NCBI GenBank assembly: GCA_963575645.1
Contig: OY754464.1
Coordinates: forward strand, 80,884,948 to 80,948,947
Length of the DNA: 64,000 nucleotides
DNA from: Xanthostigma xanthostigma
Lineage: Eukaryota > Arthropoda > Insecta > Raphidioptera > Raphidiidae
Direction: 5' to 3'
Part shown: positions 59,001 through 64,000 of the stretch, one piece after another
How the letters are laid out: each line of letters starts with the position of its first letter
Numbering within the stretch: position 1 is the first letter of the stretch
The notes under the pieces: generated by a model
What the model saw: only the letters and a program-made list of their open reading frames with translations
Databases searched by the model: none
What the model was told of the DNA's origin: nothing
Made by a program: the position numbers and the translations under genes

Positions 59001-61950
59001 GAGAAACGTCTGAGTGAGTGTCCGAGACGGGACATAAATTATCCCAAAAACTACGCTAAACGCTCGTGGCTTCGGCAATCAAGCGTTGATAATTTACAAT
59101 CTCTCTCTACCAAAAATCGCTTGTCCCAAATAACTTTTTTACAGGAATCAAATTGGAATGTTGCTTTTTGTGCCGTAATACCATTTTTCCTCATCCATGA
59201 AAATCCGTGGACAGTGCCGGATTAACCTATAAGCAAATTAAGCAATTATTGCTTAGGGAATCACGTCTCAGGGGGCACTAAGAAGCAAACTCAGAAATGA
59301 AAAGTACCTCACTAAACCGTGTCAACATTTTTTTTTCTTTTTGTCATGTTCTCAAAAATTTTATTTACGGATATAAAACTGTCTTTAGAAGTATAAAAGT
59401 TAAAAATAAATAATAATTTATTTTTGAAAATGAAAACGAAAAAAACATTTTTTCAATTAGTTCAATTTTTCTAATTTTAAACTTTTGAAACTTTTTGCTA
59501 TCGTATAAAAATGTCCGATTTTATACACAGCCAAATTTTCTATGGGAGCATTGATTGTAAAATTCAATTTTTTTCTTAACAATCTATGCTTTTTAACTTT
59601 TTTTCCATCAATTTGAATTTTTTTATAAACTGAACATTTTAGAGATGGGGCCCATAAGCAAGAAATGCTTAGGGCATCAAGGAGTCTTAATCCGGCACTG
59701 TCCGTGGAAATATAAACTGTTCTGTTGGGGGGTCGGAAATACGTCATTTTTTCATGATAATGATACTTCTGTGAATAATTTCTATTTTATTTTTTTATTT
59801 ATGGTAAGTTTTAACACACAACATAAAATCAAGTAAATTTCGTGGTTTTTACCTTTAGGAAGGTTGGCCAATTAGTTAGGTATCAGATCAAGGAAAAATT
59901 CAGGCCAAAAAGTGAGAATTTTTTTTTTATTTAATTTGTAACTCCCAAAATTCTAATTTTTGTAAAAAGAAAATCGAAGTAGATTTTCTCGAAATTGACG
60001 CATTTCCGACCCCAAGTGATAGAGTTTAAATCCTTCCAAATTAGTCATAGTTTCTTCTTCCGAGAGGAATACGAGCAATTACCGGTCACCTGCATAATAT
60101 GTACTATGATATTTCTCTTCTGAATTATCTTTATTCCATACTGTTCAAGATACACAGGCTATCTCGTTCCATGAACGATGTCAGCTGGCAGACCGTTAAT
60201 ATTTTTATCAACCGTTAACAGGTCCGTTTAATGGCGTCATCTCTCTATTACTATCCAAAGAAACGAGGTAACCTATATGTACTAAACTTGCGTACTGTAT
60301 AACTTATATATGGGACCTTGAAAATGGTTACGTAGGTATGTAATTAAAATCAATTGAGTCCGTCAATTTAAACAATTTTATGTAAGCAATTGAAATTATA
60401 GTAAAGCACTGATTACCTGTTTGAAATATCACGCGAATTACAGATAATGAATCGTTATTTTTTGCATATTTTCAGAAAAATCTAAACTTAGTACTGCATA
60501 AAACTATTGTAGATCAAATGATCAAAGATCTGAAAGACCTTGTATGGTTTGTATGTGATATGATTATGAAAAGACAATAAAAACTGGTTGTCTGTAAAGT
60601 CGGTTTACGGACGATAGTTTTACGTGATAACGTATTCCGCTCGAATAATACATAACCTAAATTTTAGTAGCTGTCAAACTTGGGCCGATCGTGCGCGGAA
60701 CGTGACACATTTCGGAACGTGACACTTTTTCGTGCATGCAGCCGGTGTTTCATCAATTTATAAGACGTTATCACGTCAAAAGTTGTGGTCTAGGGATACA
60801 AATTCAGTAAAATTCAGTATTTGATTTATAATAACAAACCTTAGTGAAAAAAACAATAAAATCAGTTATTCTAAGGAAGTTAATATGATCATAATATTAA
60901 CTGTTGTGTGACAAAAATCCATTTAAATTTAAATTTTATTTGCATGTCTATGACAGAAAAGTTCGAATGCTTCAGTACTAACCTTTCATGTATTCAAATA
61001 TTTCTTTTTGTACTACCCCGTATAAAATAGTTGCTTTAATTGCATGTATTCTGTATAGTGAATACAGGCACGTAAAGTGAGCCATTAAGCGGTAGTGCGG
61101 AAAGATAAAACAAAACCGATCGCAATATAGCAATTCCATAATAAATTGCTGTTGAACTGTAAGTTGTCTTATTTATAATCTACTAACAGAAGTGATGTTT
61201 GTTCAAACATGAGATGTCAAAAATTTTCAAAATGAAGTGAAAACCAGCTATTTTATGGACAGCACGCGCAAAAAATAGGTATTACGGCACTAAATATACA
61301 ATCTACTATTTTGTAACAAGAGTAGTTTGTTCACGCATATGAAAATGTATCTATACCAAGAGTTAAAAATCATACACAAGTATTTTCACCCCTTTGTACG
61401 AATTAATTAGTGAATTTAACCTCCAGACAATCATGTTGCAGAATCAGAAAAAAATTTAACAGCGCAGTCGGTAAAATTCGATTTAAGTAAAGTGTTAAAT
61501 AGTTACTCTATAATCATATAAATCTAATTTATGAAAGCAATACCTAGTCAATTTTTTTATCTAACGCGTATCACGAGTCGTAAATTCAAAACACTGTCAT
61601 TCCTCTCGAAGTTACAAAACGAAAATGTAGATATGTTTATTGACGTGGTTTCGGAGTCTAAATTAATTGACTAATATAGATATACCTACACAATATGTCA
61701 ATAAATAATTAAGTTTAAAAGAGGCTACAAAAAAAAATCAATCGCATTATTGATCGAAACTTAGGTGTCGTCGAGACATGCTAAATTAAGACTAAAAATG
61801 AAAACAATAGTTACCATTTTCGAAGGTTTCTTTAGCACAGGATACTACCTTTCTACGTCTTAAACCAATCTCAGACTTTCCATCATCGGCGTCATTTTCC
61901 GATGGCAACAATTGTTCCTTTTCCGGTTCAGACCGAGACGTCGATTCCAT
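23236..61950 (-). CDS. ANO8: Anoctamin-8 (TMEM16H), 16 exons located, 3' end and one short exon not found
   Basis: Anoctamins are multi-pass membrane proteins (chloride channels or lipid scramblases); mammalian ANO8 is reported to act at ER-plasma membrane contacts. Minus-strand exons: 61950-61815, 58970-58727, 57153-56918, 55250-55134, 54792-54686, 46819-46634, 45922-45634, 37231-37157, 34719-34408, 33823-33626, 33512-33381, 31588-31416, 29951-29711, 26717-26595, 25043-24863, 23450-23236. All have GT-AG borders and every phase matches except one. Exon 45634 ends in phase 1 while 37231 starts in phase 0, so an exon of about 59 nt (family motif ENYR...YE) is missing between them. Located exons total 2,965 nt (about 988 aa). 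ANO8-specific blocks include [30 protein letters not shown] and [15 protein letters not shown]. No stop codon interrupts the joined frame. Introns are packed with transposons. The C-terminus beyond 23236 was not found. Confidence 0.93.
23547..24438. mobile_element. Foldback element L, TIR TACAGGGTGAGTCAGACCAC
   Basis: 892 bp with arms of about 300 bp or more and TA at the borders. Lies in the ANO8 intron between exons 17 and 16. Confidence 0.8.
24473..24659 (-). mobile_element. Penelope-like terminal fragment, foldback form, 13 bp TSD
   Basis: 187 bp flanked by a perfect 13 bp duplication TACTCAAAAAACA (24460-24472, 24660-24672). It contains the same 3' end as the element at 31846-32463, first reversed and then forward. 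The forward half lacks the segment after the GAAA core. Confidence 0.8.
24515..24566 (-). ncRNA. Hammerhead ribozyme motif, second copy (minus strand)
   Basis: Reverse complement of this stretch gives the same 52 nt design: TTAGTG...CTGAAGA, stem II GAGAGC/GCTCTC, GAAA, TGTACA, TC, CACTAA. A third, incomplete copy on the plus strand starts at about 24571 and ends just after GAAA (24604-24607). Confidence 0.75.
24863..25043 (-). CDS. ANO8: ANO8 exon 16 (C-terminal tail)
   Basis: Reads [20 protein letters not shown] then [20 protein letters not shown], low-complexity Ser/Pro. Acceptor ends GTGAAG, which is weak; donor GTAACA, phase 1. Confidence 0.78.
25383..26247. mobile_element. hAT element, TIR CAGGGGTCGGCAACCTGCGG, 8 bp TSD
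   Basis: 865 bp, ends CAGGGGTCGGCAACC / GTTGCCGACCCCTG, perfect duplication GTATAGAC (25375-25382, 26248-26255). A second MITE (about 25605-26140) is nested inside. Lies between ANO8 exons 16 and 15. Confidence 0.88.
25605..26140. mobile_element. MITE nested in the hAT element
   Basis: Long inverted ends (about 65 bp) starting ACAGTATGTAAACACGTAAG, with TAT on either side. No ORF. Confidence 0.7.
26595..26717 (-). CDS. ANO8: ANO8 exon 15 (C-terminal tail)
   Basis: Acceptor CGTTTTTTCAG, donor GTACAG, both phase 0. Reads [35 protein letters not shown]. 41 codons. Not recognisably conserved; supported by frame continuity. Confidence 0.78.
27003..27074 (+). tRNA. tRNA-Pro (anticodon TGG)
   Basis: 72 nt cloverleaf. 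The acceptor stem is GGCTCAA paired with TTGAGCC; the anticodon arm is CTCGC-TTTGGGT-GCGAG with anticodon TGG; the T arm contains GGTTCAAATCC; the discriminator is C. A and B boxes are intact. A run of seven T at about 27090, just downstream, fits a Pol III terminator. It lies antisense in the ANO8 intron between exons 15 and 14. Confidence 0.95.
27339..27746. mobile_element. Palindromic MITE M
   Basis: About 408 bp, with 100 bp arms beginning TGAATTTGCGCATTCTTCAA and including GCCGCCATCTTAGATTCTG. No ORF. Confidence 0.75.
27750..28941. other. ANO8 intron sequence, unassigned
   Basis: A possible small inverted repeat TTAGGAAGTT / AACTTCCTAA spans about 28226-28592. ORFs here are chance. Confidence 0.35.
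28942..29648 (+). mobile_element. TTAA-flanked MITE I, copy 2
   Basis: 707 bp, colinear with copy 1, again TTAA on both sides. It ends 62 bp from ANO8 exon 14. A fragment of the family is at about 54005-54120. Confidence 0.8.
29711..29951 (-). CDS. ANO8: ANO8 exon 14 (C-terminal tail)
   Basis: Acceptor TTGTTTCAG; one base completes an Arg codon. A Ser/Pro-rich tail includes [20 protein letters not shown] and [17 protein letters not shown]. 241 nt, phase 0 end. Assigned by frame, splice sites and position rather than sequence conservation. Confidence 0.85.
30134..30690 (+). repeat. Tandem array, 140 bp unit, four copies
   Basis: Units start at 30134 (137 bp), 30271, 30411 and 30551. The last three are essentially identical. 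Each holds a foldback ATCACCAC...GTGGTGGT. Lies in the ANO8 intron between exons 14 and 13. Confidence 0.92.
30787..31165. repeat. Inverted repeat flanking a short unique core
   Basis: Arms 30787-30857 and 31070-31165 share CGGGGCCCTG and TTTATTCAAC-type sequence in opposite orientation, suggesting another MITE next to the tandem array. Confidence 0.55.
31416..31588 (-). CDS. ANO8: ANO8 exon 13 (last membrane helix)
   Basis: Reads [20 protein letters not shown] and [20 protein letters not shown]; the IPxxPxWxAxEMAKLE motif closes the anoctamin membrane domain. Ends in phase 2 at donor GTATGT. Everything after this is the cytosolic C-terminal tail. Confidence 0.95.
31846..32463 (+). mobile_element. 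5'-truncated Penelope-like element with GIY-YIG ORF tail
   Basis: Flanked by a 13 bp duplication AAACTTTTTCGTA (31833-31845, 32464-32476). The left part is an inverted piece of the element's own 3' end. Then comes the ORF tail [20 protein letters not shown] ... [18 protein letters not shown] and a stop, typical of the C-terminal region of Penelope reverse transcriptase/GIY-YIG proteins. The 3' end includes a hammerhead motif at 32369-32420. Confidence 0.8.
32369..32420 (+). ncRNA. Minimal hammerhead ribozyme motif in Penelope terminal repeat
   Basis: Stem I is TTAGTG (32369-32374) paired with CACTAA (32415-32420). The core is CTGAAGA (32380-32386) and GAAA (32403-32406); stem II is GAGAGC/GCTCTC. 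The short palindromic stem III is TGTACA (32407-32412), and the expected cleavage is after TC (32413-32414). All conserved core bases CUGANGA...GAAA...UH are present. Very short stem III is known for Penelope hammerheads, which act as dimers. Confidence 0.75.
32944..33016 (-). repeat. Degenerate tRNA-Lys-like sequence, probable SINE head
   Basis: Read on the minus strand it resembles tRNA-Lys: GCCCGGCT...CAGTCGGTA...GGGTTCGAGCCCCACG. The anticodon position reads GTT instead of CTT and the D arm is altered. AT-rich sequence follows on the minus-strand 3' side. Its position inside a nested repeat and the stem mismatches point to a SINE or tRNA pseudogene. Confidence 0.65.
33381..33512 (-). CDS. 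ANO8: ANO8 exon 12
   Basis: Reads [20 protein letters not shown] then [24 protein letters not shown], a membrane helix and luminal loop. 44 codons; donor GTAAGT, phase 0. Confidence 0.95.
33626..33823 (-). CDS. ANO8: ANO8 exon 11
   Basis: Reads [40 protein letters not shown] and RSDAFKL...[10 protein letters not shown]. This is the most conserved anoctamin block ([11 protein letters not shown] and ALxNNxIEIRxDAFK) and is decisive for the family. 66 codons. Confidence 0.97.
34070..34284 (+). mobile_element. MITE family A, copy 4
   Basis: 215 bp, in the ANO8 intron just downstream of exon 11's acceptor side (between exons 11 and 10). Confidence 0.85.
34408..34719 (-). CDS. ANO8: ANO8 exon 10
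   Basis: Starts [20 protein letters not shown], then a low-complexity Ser/Glu/Thr-rich loop, ending [13 protein letters not shown]. The closing motif aligns with the TQAELES motif that follows the long acidic loop in ANO8. 104 codons, phase 0 both ends. Confidence 0.93.
34950..35475 (-). mobile_element. hAT MITE D, copy 2
   Basis: 526 bp, opposite orientation to copy 1, flanked by ATGTGAAC / ATATGAAC (7/8). The multiple GGATACGGAT-like motifs are shared. Confidence 0.85.
35861..36297 (-). mobile_element. MITE family B, copy 4 (internally deleted)
   Basis: 437 bp, reverse orientation, with an internal deletion shared with copy 5. Confidence 0.8.
36690..37105. repeat. Inverted-end repeat CGCTGCACACGAGGCT
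   Basis: Ends CGCTGCACACGAGGCT / AGCCTCGTGTGCAGCG. A diverged relative appears at about 57318-57480. Small plus ORFs in it look incidental. Confidence 0.55.
37157..37231 (-). CDS. ANO8: ANO8 exon 9 (small, 75 nt)
   Basis: Reads [25 protein letters not shown], the highly conserved FQFVNSY-SLFYIGFY membrane helix. Acceptor CTTTTCAG and donor GTAAAT, both phase 0. Numbered 9 to leave room for the missing exon 8. Confidence 0.95.
37509..38211. mobile_element. hAT MITE H, copy 1
   Basis: Ends CAGGGCCGGATTAAG / TTAATCCAGCACTG, with flanks ACGATCTC / GCGATTTC (6/8). Contains family A copy 5. Confidence 0.75.
37902..38092 (+). mobile_element. MITE family A, copy 5, nested in a hAT MITE
   Basis: 191 bp inserted inside the hAT element 37509-38211, so it arrived later. 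Confidence 0.85.
38363..39367 (-). mobile_element. pogo/Tigger-type element with frameshifted transposase start
   Basis: 1,005 bp with inverted ends starting CAGTGTAAAC and TA on both sides. Read on the minus strand it begins the same [14 protein letters not shown] protein as the relic at 1-436, then a one-base frameshift breaks the helix-turn-helix. No DDE domain is seen, so it is non-autonomous. It lies in the ANO8 interval where the missing exon should be. Confidence 0.75.
39408..40107. mobile_element. Near-perfect palindrome O, ~340 bp arms, tiny spacer
   Basis: The two arms meet at about 39766 with only about 12 bp between them. Outer ends read GAGAGCTGGCTACGGAGAAA. The 77-codon ORF over the right arm is incidental. 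Confidence 0.8.
40447..41178 (-). mobile_element. Inverted-repeat element with decayed HTH (DUF4817-type) transposase
   Basis: Outer ends share GAGCCCCGGATC; inner 125 bp arms are 40557-40684 and 40975-41096. Its minus-strand core carries a pseudogene (see 40680-40981). Confidence 0.7.
40680..40981 (-). pseudogene. Broken transposase N-terminus, DUF4817 helix-turn-helix type
   Basis: Begins [20 protein letters not shown], the usual opening of this insect transposon protein, and continues [19 protein letters not shown] to an in-frame stop. It then has [24 protein letters not shown], a frameshift, and [20 protein letters not shown]. The catalytic domain is missing. Confidence 0.75.
41561..41862 (+). 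mobile_element. MITE Q, copy 1
   Basis: 302 bp with ends ATACGCGCCACGGATCTAAA / TTTTAGATTCGTGGCGCGTAT. The ORFs across it are incidental. Confidence 0.8.
41863..42904. other. ANO8 intron sequence, unassigned
   Basis: AT-rich, with one small hairpin at 42647-42681 (TTAGTTCTTA / TAAGAACTAA). Searched by eye for the missing exon without success. Confidence 0.4.
42905..43215 (+). repeat. Three diverged ~100 bp tandem units
   Basis: Each unit has a TCTAGYGGCAGAAA block, ATAGCAAAATGTGGTTTC and AGGCCACGCCTCC. The small + ORF here is a by-product of the repeat. Confidence 0.75.
43276..43299 (+). repeat. (TTA)n microsatellite
   Basis: About eight TTA triplets. Confidence 0.9.
44251..44498 (+). mobile_element. 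MITE family A, copy 6, nested in a foldback element
   Basis: 248 bp in the centre of the palindrome 43332-45399. Contains a partial internal duplication of the CGGAACGTTACACTTTT segment. Confidence 0.85.
44984..45314. mobile_element. MITE nested in foldback W
   Basis: 331 bp, ends TTTGAGTGAATTTTTTTGTG / complementary, with TATGTCATGACATAA palindromes repeated inside. Its absence from the left arm of W defines it. Confidence 0.75.
45634..45922 (-). CDS. ANO8: ANO8 exon 7
   Basis: Reads [20 protein letters not shown], a membrane segment ([20 protein letters not shown]) and [20 protein letters not shown], ending LNDK in phase 1 at donor GTCAGT. The next residues in the family are ENYR, which must come from the unlocated exon. 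Confidence 0.95.
46090..46434. mobile_element. pogo-like MITE, TIR CAGTAGAACCTC
   Basis: 345 bp with ends CAGTAGAACCTCTGTAAGTC and a complementary end in TTTTACTG, flanked by TA duplications. Lies in the ANO8 intron between exons 7 and 6. Confidence 0.75.
46634..46819 (-). CDS. ANO8: ANO8 exon 6
   Basis: Encodes 62 residues including [20 protein letters not shown] (membrane segment) and [20 protein letters not shown], the anoctamin WKR...W motif. The upstream intron of about 7.9 kb contains the LTR retrotransposon. Confidence 0.95.
46857..47041. repeat. Repeat X, left half of the copy split by the LTR element
   Basis: Begins TAGTGTATTTGCCATAAGGC and runs into the TA tract where the LTR element inserted. 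The right half resumes at 52656. Confidence 0.75.
47042..49174 (+). repeat. 5' LTR
   Basis: Starts TGTAATATGTTCG and ends AAATACTA, so it lacks the canonical CA end. Short ORFs inside it are duplicated exactly in the 3' LTR and are not genes. Confidence 0.9.
50117..50392 (+). CDS. Short acidic ORF in the LTR element interior, unknown
   Basis: 91 codons, ending with a Ser/Glu/Asp-rich tail ([20 protein letters not shown] ... DDSVWDLFD). It could be the surviving C-terminus of a lost gag or pol protein, or chance. No recognisable domain. It has its own stop about 130 bp before the 3' LTR. Confidence 0.35.
   Translation: MRLPPCAADVFGKCIAVVSYRLNYFLFFEVSVVRCRLGNLDNVEDSASEVSSEDEAVESGNEVVDEQHNVSDHGADSPDFASDDSVWDLFD
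50523..52655 (+). repeat. 3' LTR
   Basis: Same length and, where compared, same sequence as the 5' LTR. The right flank returns to the TA-rich microsatellite of the host repeat. Confidence 0.9.
52656..53190. repeat. Repeat X, right half of the split copy
   Basis: Resumes in the TA tract with GTGTGACCACGATAACTCTC and runs to GCAAATACACTA and about 40 bp beyond, mirroring 9154-9680. Confidence 0.75.
53257..53888. mobile_element. pogo-like MITE, TIR CAGTAAACCCTCGTTAACAC
   Basis: 632 bp with inverted ends CAGTAAACCCTCGTTAACAC / GTGTTAACGAGGTTTTACTG and flanking TA. Internal copies of the TAACACGAAC motif repeat near both ends. Confidence 0.8.
54686..54792 (-). CDS. ANO8: ANO8 exon 5 (first membrane segment)
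   Basis: Reads [20 protein letters not shown] then [16 protein letters not shown]: the conserved EYFGVKI motif followed by the first hydrophobic helix. Too short for a standard ORF list. 107 nt, phase 0 at donor GTATGT. Confidence 0.93.
54868..54966. repeat. Small palindrome in ANO8 intron 4-5
   Basis: Arms of about 35 bp (AAATTATCAACCA...TGGTTGATAATTT) around an A-rich loop. Confidence 0.65.
55134..55250 (-). CDS. ANO8: ANO8 exon 4
   Basis: Acceptor TTGTTTGCAG; reads [20 protein letters not shown] then [11 protein letters not shown], just before the first membrane segment. The shadow ORF on the plus strand is not coding. 117 nt, donor GTGAGT, phase 1. Confidence 0.93.
55293..55880 (-). repeat. 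Repeat R, copy 2
   Basis: Reverse orientation of copy 1 over about 588 bp, and again directly abutting a family B MITE. Lies 43 bp upstream of ANO8 exon 4. Confidence 0.7.
55881..56284 (+). mobile_element. MITE family B, copy 5
   Basis: 404 bp, left end truncated exactly where repeat R copy 2 stops (55880). Confidence 0.8.
56548..56859 (-). mobile_element. MITE Q, copy 2
   Basis: 312 bp, reverse of copy 1, 58 bp downstream of the ANO8 exon 3 donor. Confidence 0.8.
56918..57153 (-). CDS. ANO8: ANO8 exon 3
   Basis: Poly-pyrimidine acceptor (T run then AATTAG); one base completes an Ile codon. It reads [20 protein letters not shown] and later [20 protein letters not shown], matching the family block FFTSQERQ. 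236 nt, ends in phase 1. Confidence 0.94.
57480..57790 (+). repeat. Possible solo-LTR or promoter-like repeat
   Basis: Contains GATATATAAACAG (TATA-like), about 220 bp of unique sequence and then GAATAAATATTTTC (poly(A)-like), the order found in LTRs. No partner LTR was seen. Confidence 0.3.
57826..58684. mobile_element. Foldback element N in ANO8 intron 2
   Basis: 859 bp with about 307 bp arms starting AGAGCCGAACCTAAATCGAC. Ends 43 bp from exon 2's donor (58727). Confidence 0.8.
58727..58970 (-). CDS. ANO8: ANO8 exon 2
   Basis: Acceptor TTTTGTTGCAG fits the phase 1 end of exon 1. The sequence includes [20 protein letters not shown] and [20 protein letters not shown], which align with the N-terminal cytosolic domain of ANO8. 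244 nt, ends in phase 2 at donor GTAAGC. Confidence 0.92.
59212..59700. mobile_element. hAT MITE H, copy 2, perfect 8 bp TSD
   Basis: 489 bp, ends CAGTGCCGGATTAAC / TTAATCCGGCACTG, duplication TCCGTGGA (59204-59211, 59701-59708). Lies in ANO8 intron 1. Confidence 0.88.
59709..60583. other. ANO8 intron 1, unassigned
   Basis: No repeat partner or coding signal seen. Confidence 0.4.
60584..60781 (+). mobile_element. MITE family A, copy 7
   Basis: 198 bp, in ANO8 intron 1; first base of the left end differs (CTGGTTG). Confidence 0.85.
60782..61814. other. ANO8 intron 1, unassigned
   Basis: AT-rich; no coding signal. Confidence 0.4.
61815..61950 (-). CDS. ANO8: ANO8 exon 1 (start codon)
   Basis: Opens [20 protein letters not shown], an acidic cytosolic N-terminus, followed by the basic patch GLRRRKVV. 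136 nt, ending in phase 1 at donor GTAACT. The start is the first ATG in this frame; no better upstream start was seen. Confidence 0.82.
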
Positions 61951-62192
61951 GTTAATTTTCACACCGCTAAATATGTAGGTACTGATTGCTTTATGTAATC
62001 ACAACTGGAGGCAAATGGTTACGCCTACTCAACTAGACGCCATTTGACACAACTGTCAAAACGCTTATTGGTTAAGTTAAAGGCGGTCACACACATGCAC
62101 ACATTTCTATAGGCTAAATGAAAATATTATGTTTCACAACACGGATCGGTACTCAAACTTTTAATAATATTTTGTCTTATATTTTATTTTAA
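61951..62192 (-). promoter_or_regulatory. Probable ANO8 5' UTR/promoter
   Basis: 242 bp between the start codon and a TTAA-flanked MITE. Contains a reverse CCAAT (ATTGG at 62069-62073). No TATA box in a clear position. Confidence 0.35.
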
Positions 62193-62488
62193 CACTTTGA
62201 CGGACAAACCGGCTTAGACCGTCATAAACAAAACTTCAAAAGTTTGACACGACGGCTAAAGCCGTTGTATACTACGGAACGTTTTATAGCCAGACGGATG
62301 TAGCAGTCTATTTTCCACTTTTCCAGTGTAGAATACATACCCTGTGTGCTCTGTCACCGTACAAATATCTGCTAAGGCAATATTGTCACAACATAACAAC
62401 TTTTAAAAGTAATTCAATTTCAAACATATGAAAAATCTATAGTGTCAAAATTGGAACAAAACTGAATTTTTAAGTGTCCGTCAAAGCG
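62193..62488. mobile_element. TTAA-flanked MITE upstream of ANO8
   Basis: 296 bp, ends CACTTTGACGGAC / GTCCGTCAAAGCG, TTAA at both borders; piggyBac-like TIR and target. Lies about 240 bp upstream of the ANO8 start codon. Confidence 0.75.
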
Positions 62489-62496
62489 TTAATATA

Positions 62497-62870
62497 GCGA
62501 CCCGGCCCGGTTTCACCCGGGTGCGATAGATAATTCTACAAAATGTGTTTCGTTTGCGACCCTGCGTCTGAACTAATAGCTTTGAGCAAATTCTACCAGA
62601 TTTGCTTCTGAACTAATAGCTTTGAACAAATTATATCAGATGTCGCTACATGTTACTAAGACACGATATAGATATACCTACTATATATATATAAGAATAT
62701 TCTCTCTCCATGTTTCCTGCAATAAAAAAAAATAAAAACTATCCTATAGTGTAAGTTGGACACATTTACAGAATTTCATTAAAATCGGTTCAGTGGTTTC
62801 GGAGATTAGCGCGGACGAATATCGTGACACGAGATTTTAAAAATATTTGTCGTGTGAAGATAATGAAAAA
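62497..62870 (+). repeat. Diverged RTE/SINE-like repeat
   Basis: Begins GACCCGGCCCGGTTTCACCC and ends near GGTTCAGTGGTTTCGGAGAT TAGCGCG, a motif also seen at 33143-33170. Two GTCTGAACTAATAG-type repeats are inside. Confidence 0.5.
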
Positions 62871-62872
62871 AA

Positions 62873-63448
62873 TTGGTTGTCTGTAAAGTCGGTTTACGGA
62901 CGATAGTTTTACGTGATAACGTATTCCGTAATACATAACCTAAATTTATATAATAATTATAATAATTCGAATCTATGATATTGCATCTTTTGCTTCAAAT
63001 TTAGATTAATTCTATTTATTAAAATTACTTACCACCTATAATATAGGTAATTGTTTTTTTTAACTTTCTTTCTTTCGTATTTATTTTAAGTCTCAAAGAT
63101 TAACTGTCATAATATTTTGAAAACAATTATTTCATTGTTTATATAAAATTCCAAAACCTACTTACAATATTTAAGTATTTTCATACGTCAAAAAATTGAT
63201 TTTTATAATGATAAAATTTGTATGAAAACGATTTTTTCGAGAGATGAGACCTAGCTAAAACGATTTTTTGCCCCCCAAAATCCCTTTTCAGTAAATTTCA
63301 TCCAAATCGTTAGGGCCGTTTTCGAGAAAAGCACGCACAGGGTCAGGCGGAACGTTAGGAACGTTACACTTTTTCGTGCATGCAGCCGGTGTTTTATCAA
63401 TTTATAAGATTGGTGATTCATCAATTTATAAGACGTTATCACGTCAAA
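62873..63448 (+). mobile_element. MITE family A, copy 8, split
   Basis: Left end 62873-62946 and right end 63331-63448 are separated by about 384 bp of unrelated AT-rich DNA. The right part holds a partial duplication of the ATCAATTTATAAGA segment. Confidence 0.75.
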
Positions 63449-64000
63449 AGATTGTTATGTAGTTTGTCAAATTAGAAAATCTATAAAATTTATCTTTCAA
63501 AACGACGGAGGACGATGGATACTGACAAATTGCGAAATAAATCATTTTTAGGCGCAATCTTCATTTAGAATAACTATGAGCAATCTGTAATGCTACCAAA
63601 ACGGCTATACCGATTTTGAAAAACGTTTTCAATTCGATTCTGTTTGAAGTCTAGTTGTTTGCCACGAGTCCTACAAAGGAGCAAAATTGGAACATTGTGA
63701 AATATAATGGAATAAGGTACAAACTTTTAATAGTCACTGGATTATTGATTTTGTAATATTGGATTTTGTGCTGTACTTTAGTTATTAGAAAATACAAACA
63801 GTTGAAATATAACTTATATGTACTTTTAAAGGGCACATTACCTATATTTTGAAAGCTTAAAAATAACTTCTCTCGATATCAGCTGATTTTCTAATGATAT
63901 TATTTAACGAGTCCGAAAGGAATTTCAATTTATAGACAATTCATTTTCCAAGATTTTCGCGGTTAATTTAAAACGTCTATTTTATCATATTATACTGCCT
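63449..64000. other. Unassigned AT-rich DNA
   Basis: Nothing supported up to the window end. Confidence 0.4.

Overview
The window is eukaryotic and looks like an arthropod, most likely an insect. Genes are split by GT-AG introns. The DNA is AT-rich (by eye, not computed) and crowded with short inverted-repeat transposons, a Penelope-like retroelement and an LTR retroelement. I cannot fix the order or species from the sequence alone. There is no bacterial, phage or CRISPR signature.

Three protein genes can be rebuilt exon by exon with matching splice phases. (1) GINS3/Psf3, minus strand, 5636-6720, three exons, 199 aa: a subunit of the GINS replication complex. (2) PCLAF/PAF15-like PCNA-associated factor, plus strand, 7005-7413, two exons, 115 aa, with a PIP box and two KEN tripeptides. 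Genes 1 and 2 are divergent, with 284 bp between start codons. That interval carries two E2F-type sites and an E-box, so two replication genes appear to share one promoter. (3) Anoctamin-8 (ANO8/TMEM16H), minus strand, from 61950 down to at least 23236. Sixteen exons are located. One short exon, required by splice phase between 45634 and 37231, and the 3' end were not found. A tRNA-Pro(TGG) gene sits on the opposite strand in an ANO8 intron (27003-27074).

Layout: 1-5.6 kb holds pogo/Tigger-type relics, a small hAT element and AT-rich intergenic DNA; 5.6-7.6 kb is the replication gene pair; 7.7-23.2 kb is a block of nested transposons, many near-palindromic; 23.2-62 kb is ANO8 with transposon-filled introns; 62-64 kb is upstream DNA with a TTAA-flanked element and two more repeats.

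The repeat landscape is the main non-genic content. It includes an 8-copy MITE with subterminal inverted repeats, a ~560 bp MITE in 5 copies, and several hAT MITE families with 8 bp target duplications. It also includes TTAA-flanked elements, pogo-like elements with TA duplications, and long foldback elements with 100-520 bp arms. Two Penelope-derived insertions have 13 bp target duplications and carry what looks like a complete minimal hammerhead ribozyme. A non-autonomous LTR retrotransposon has two 2,133 bp LTRs with no difference in the stretches compared and only 1.35 kb between them. A 140 bp tandem array also lies in an ANO8 intron.
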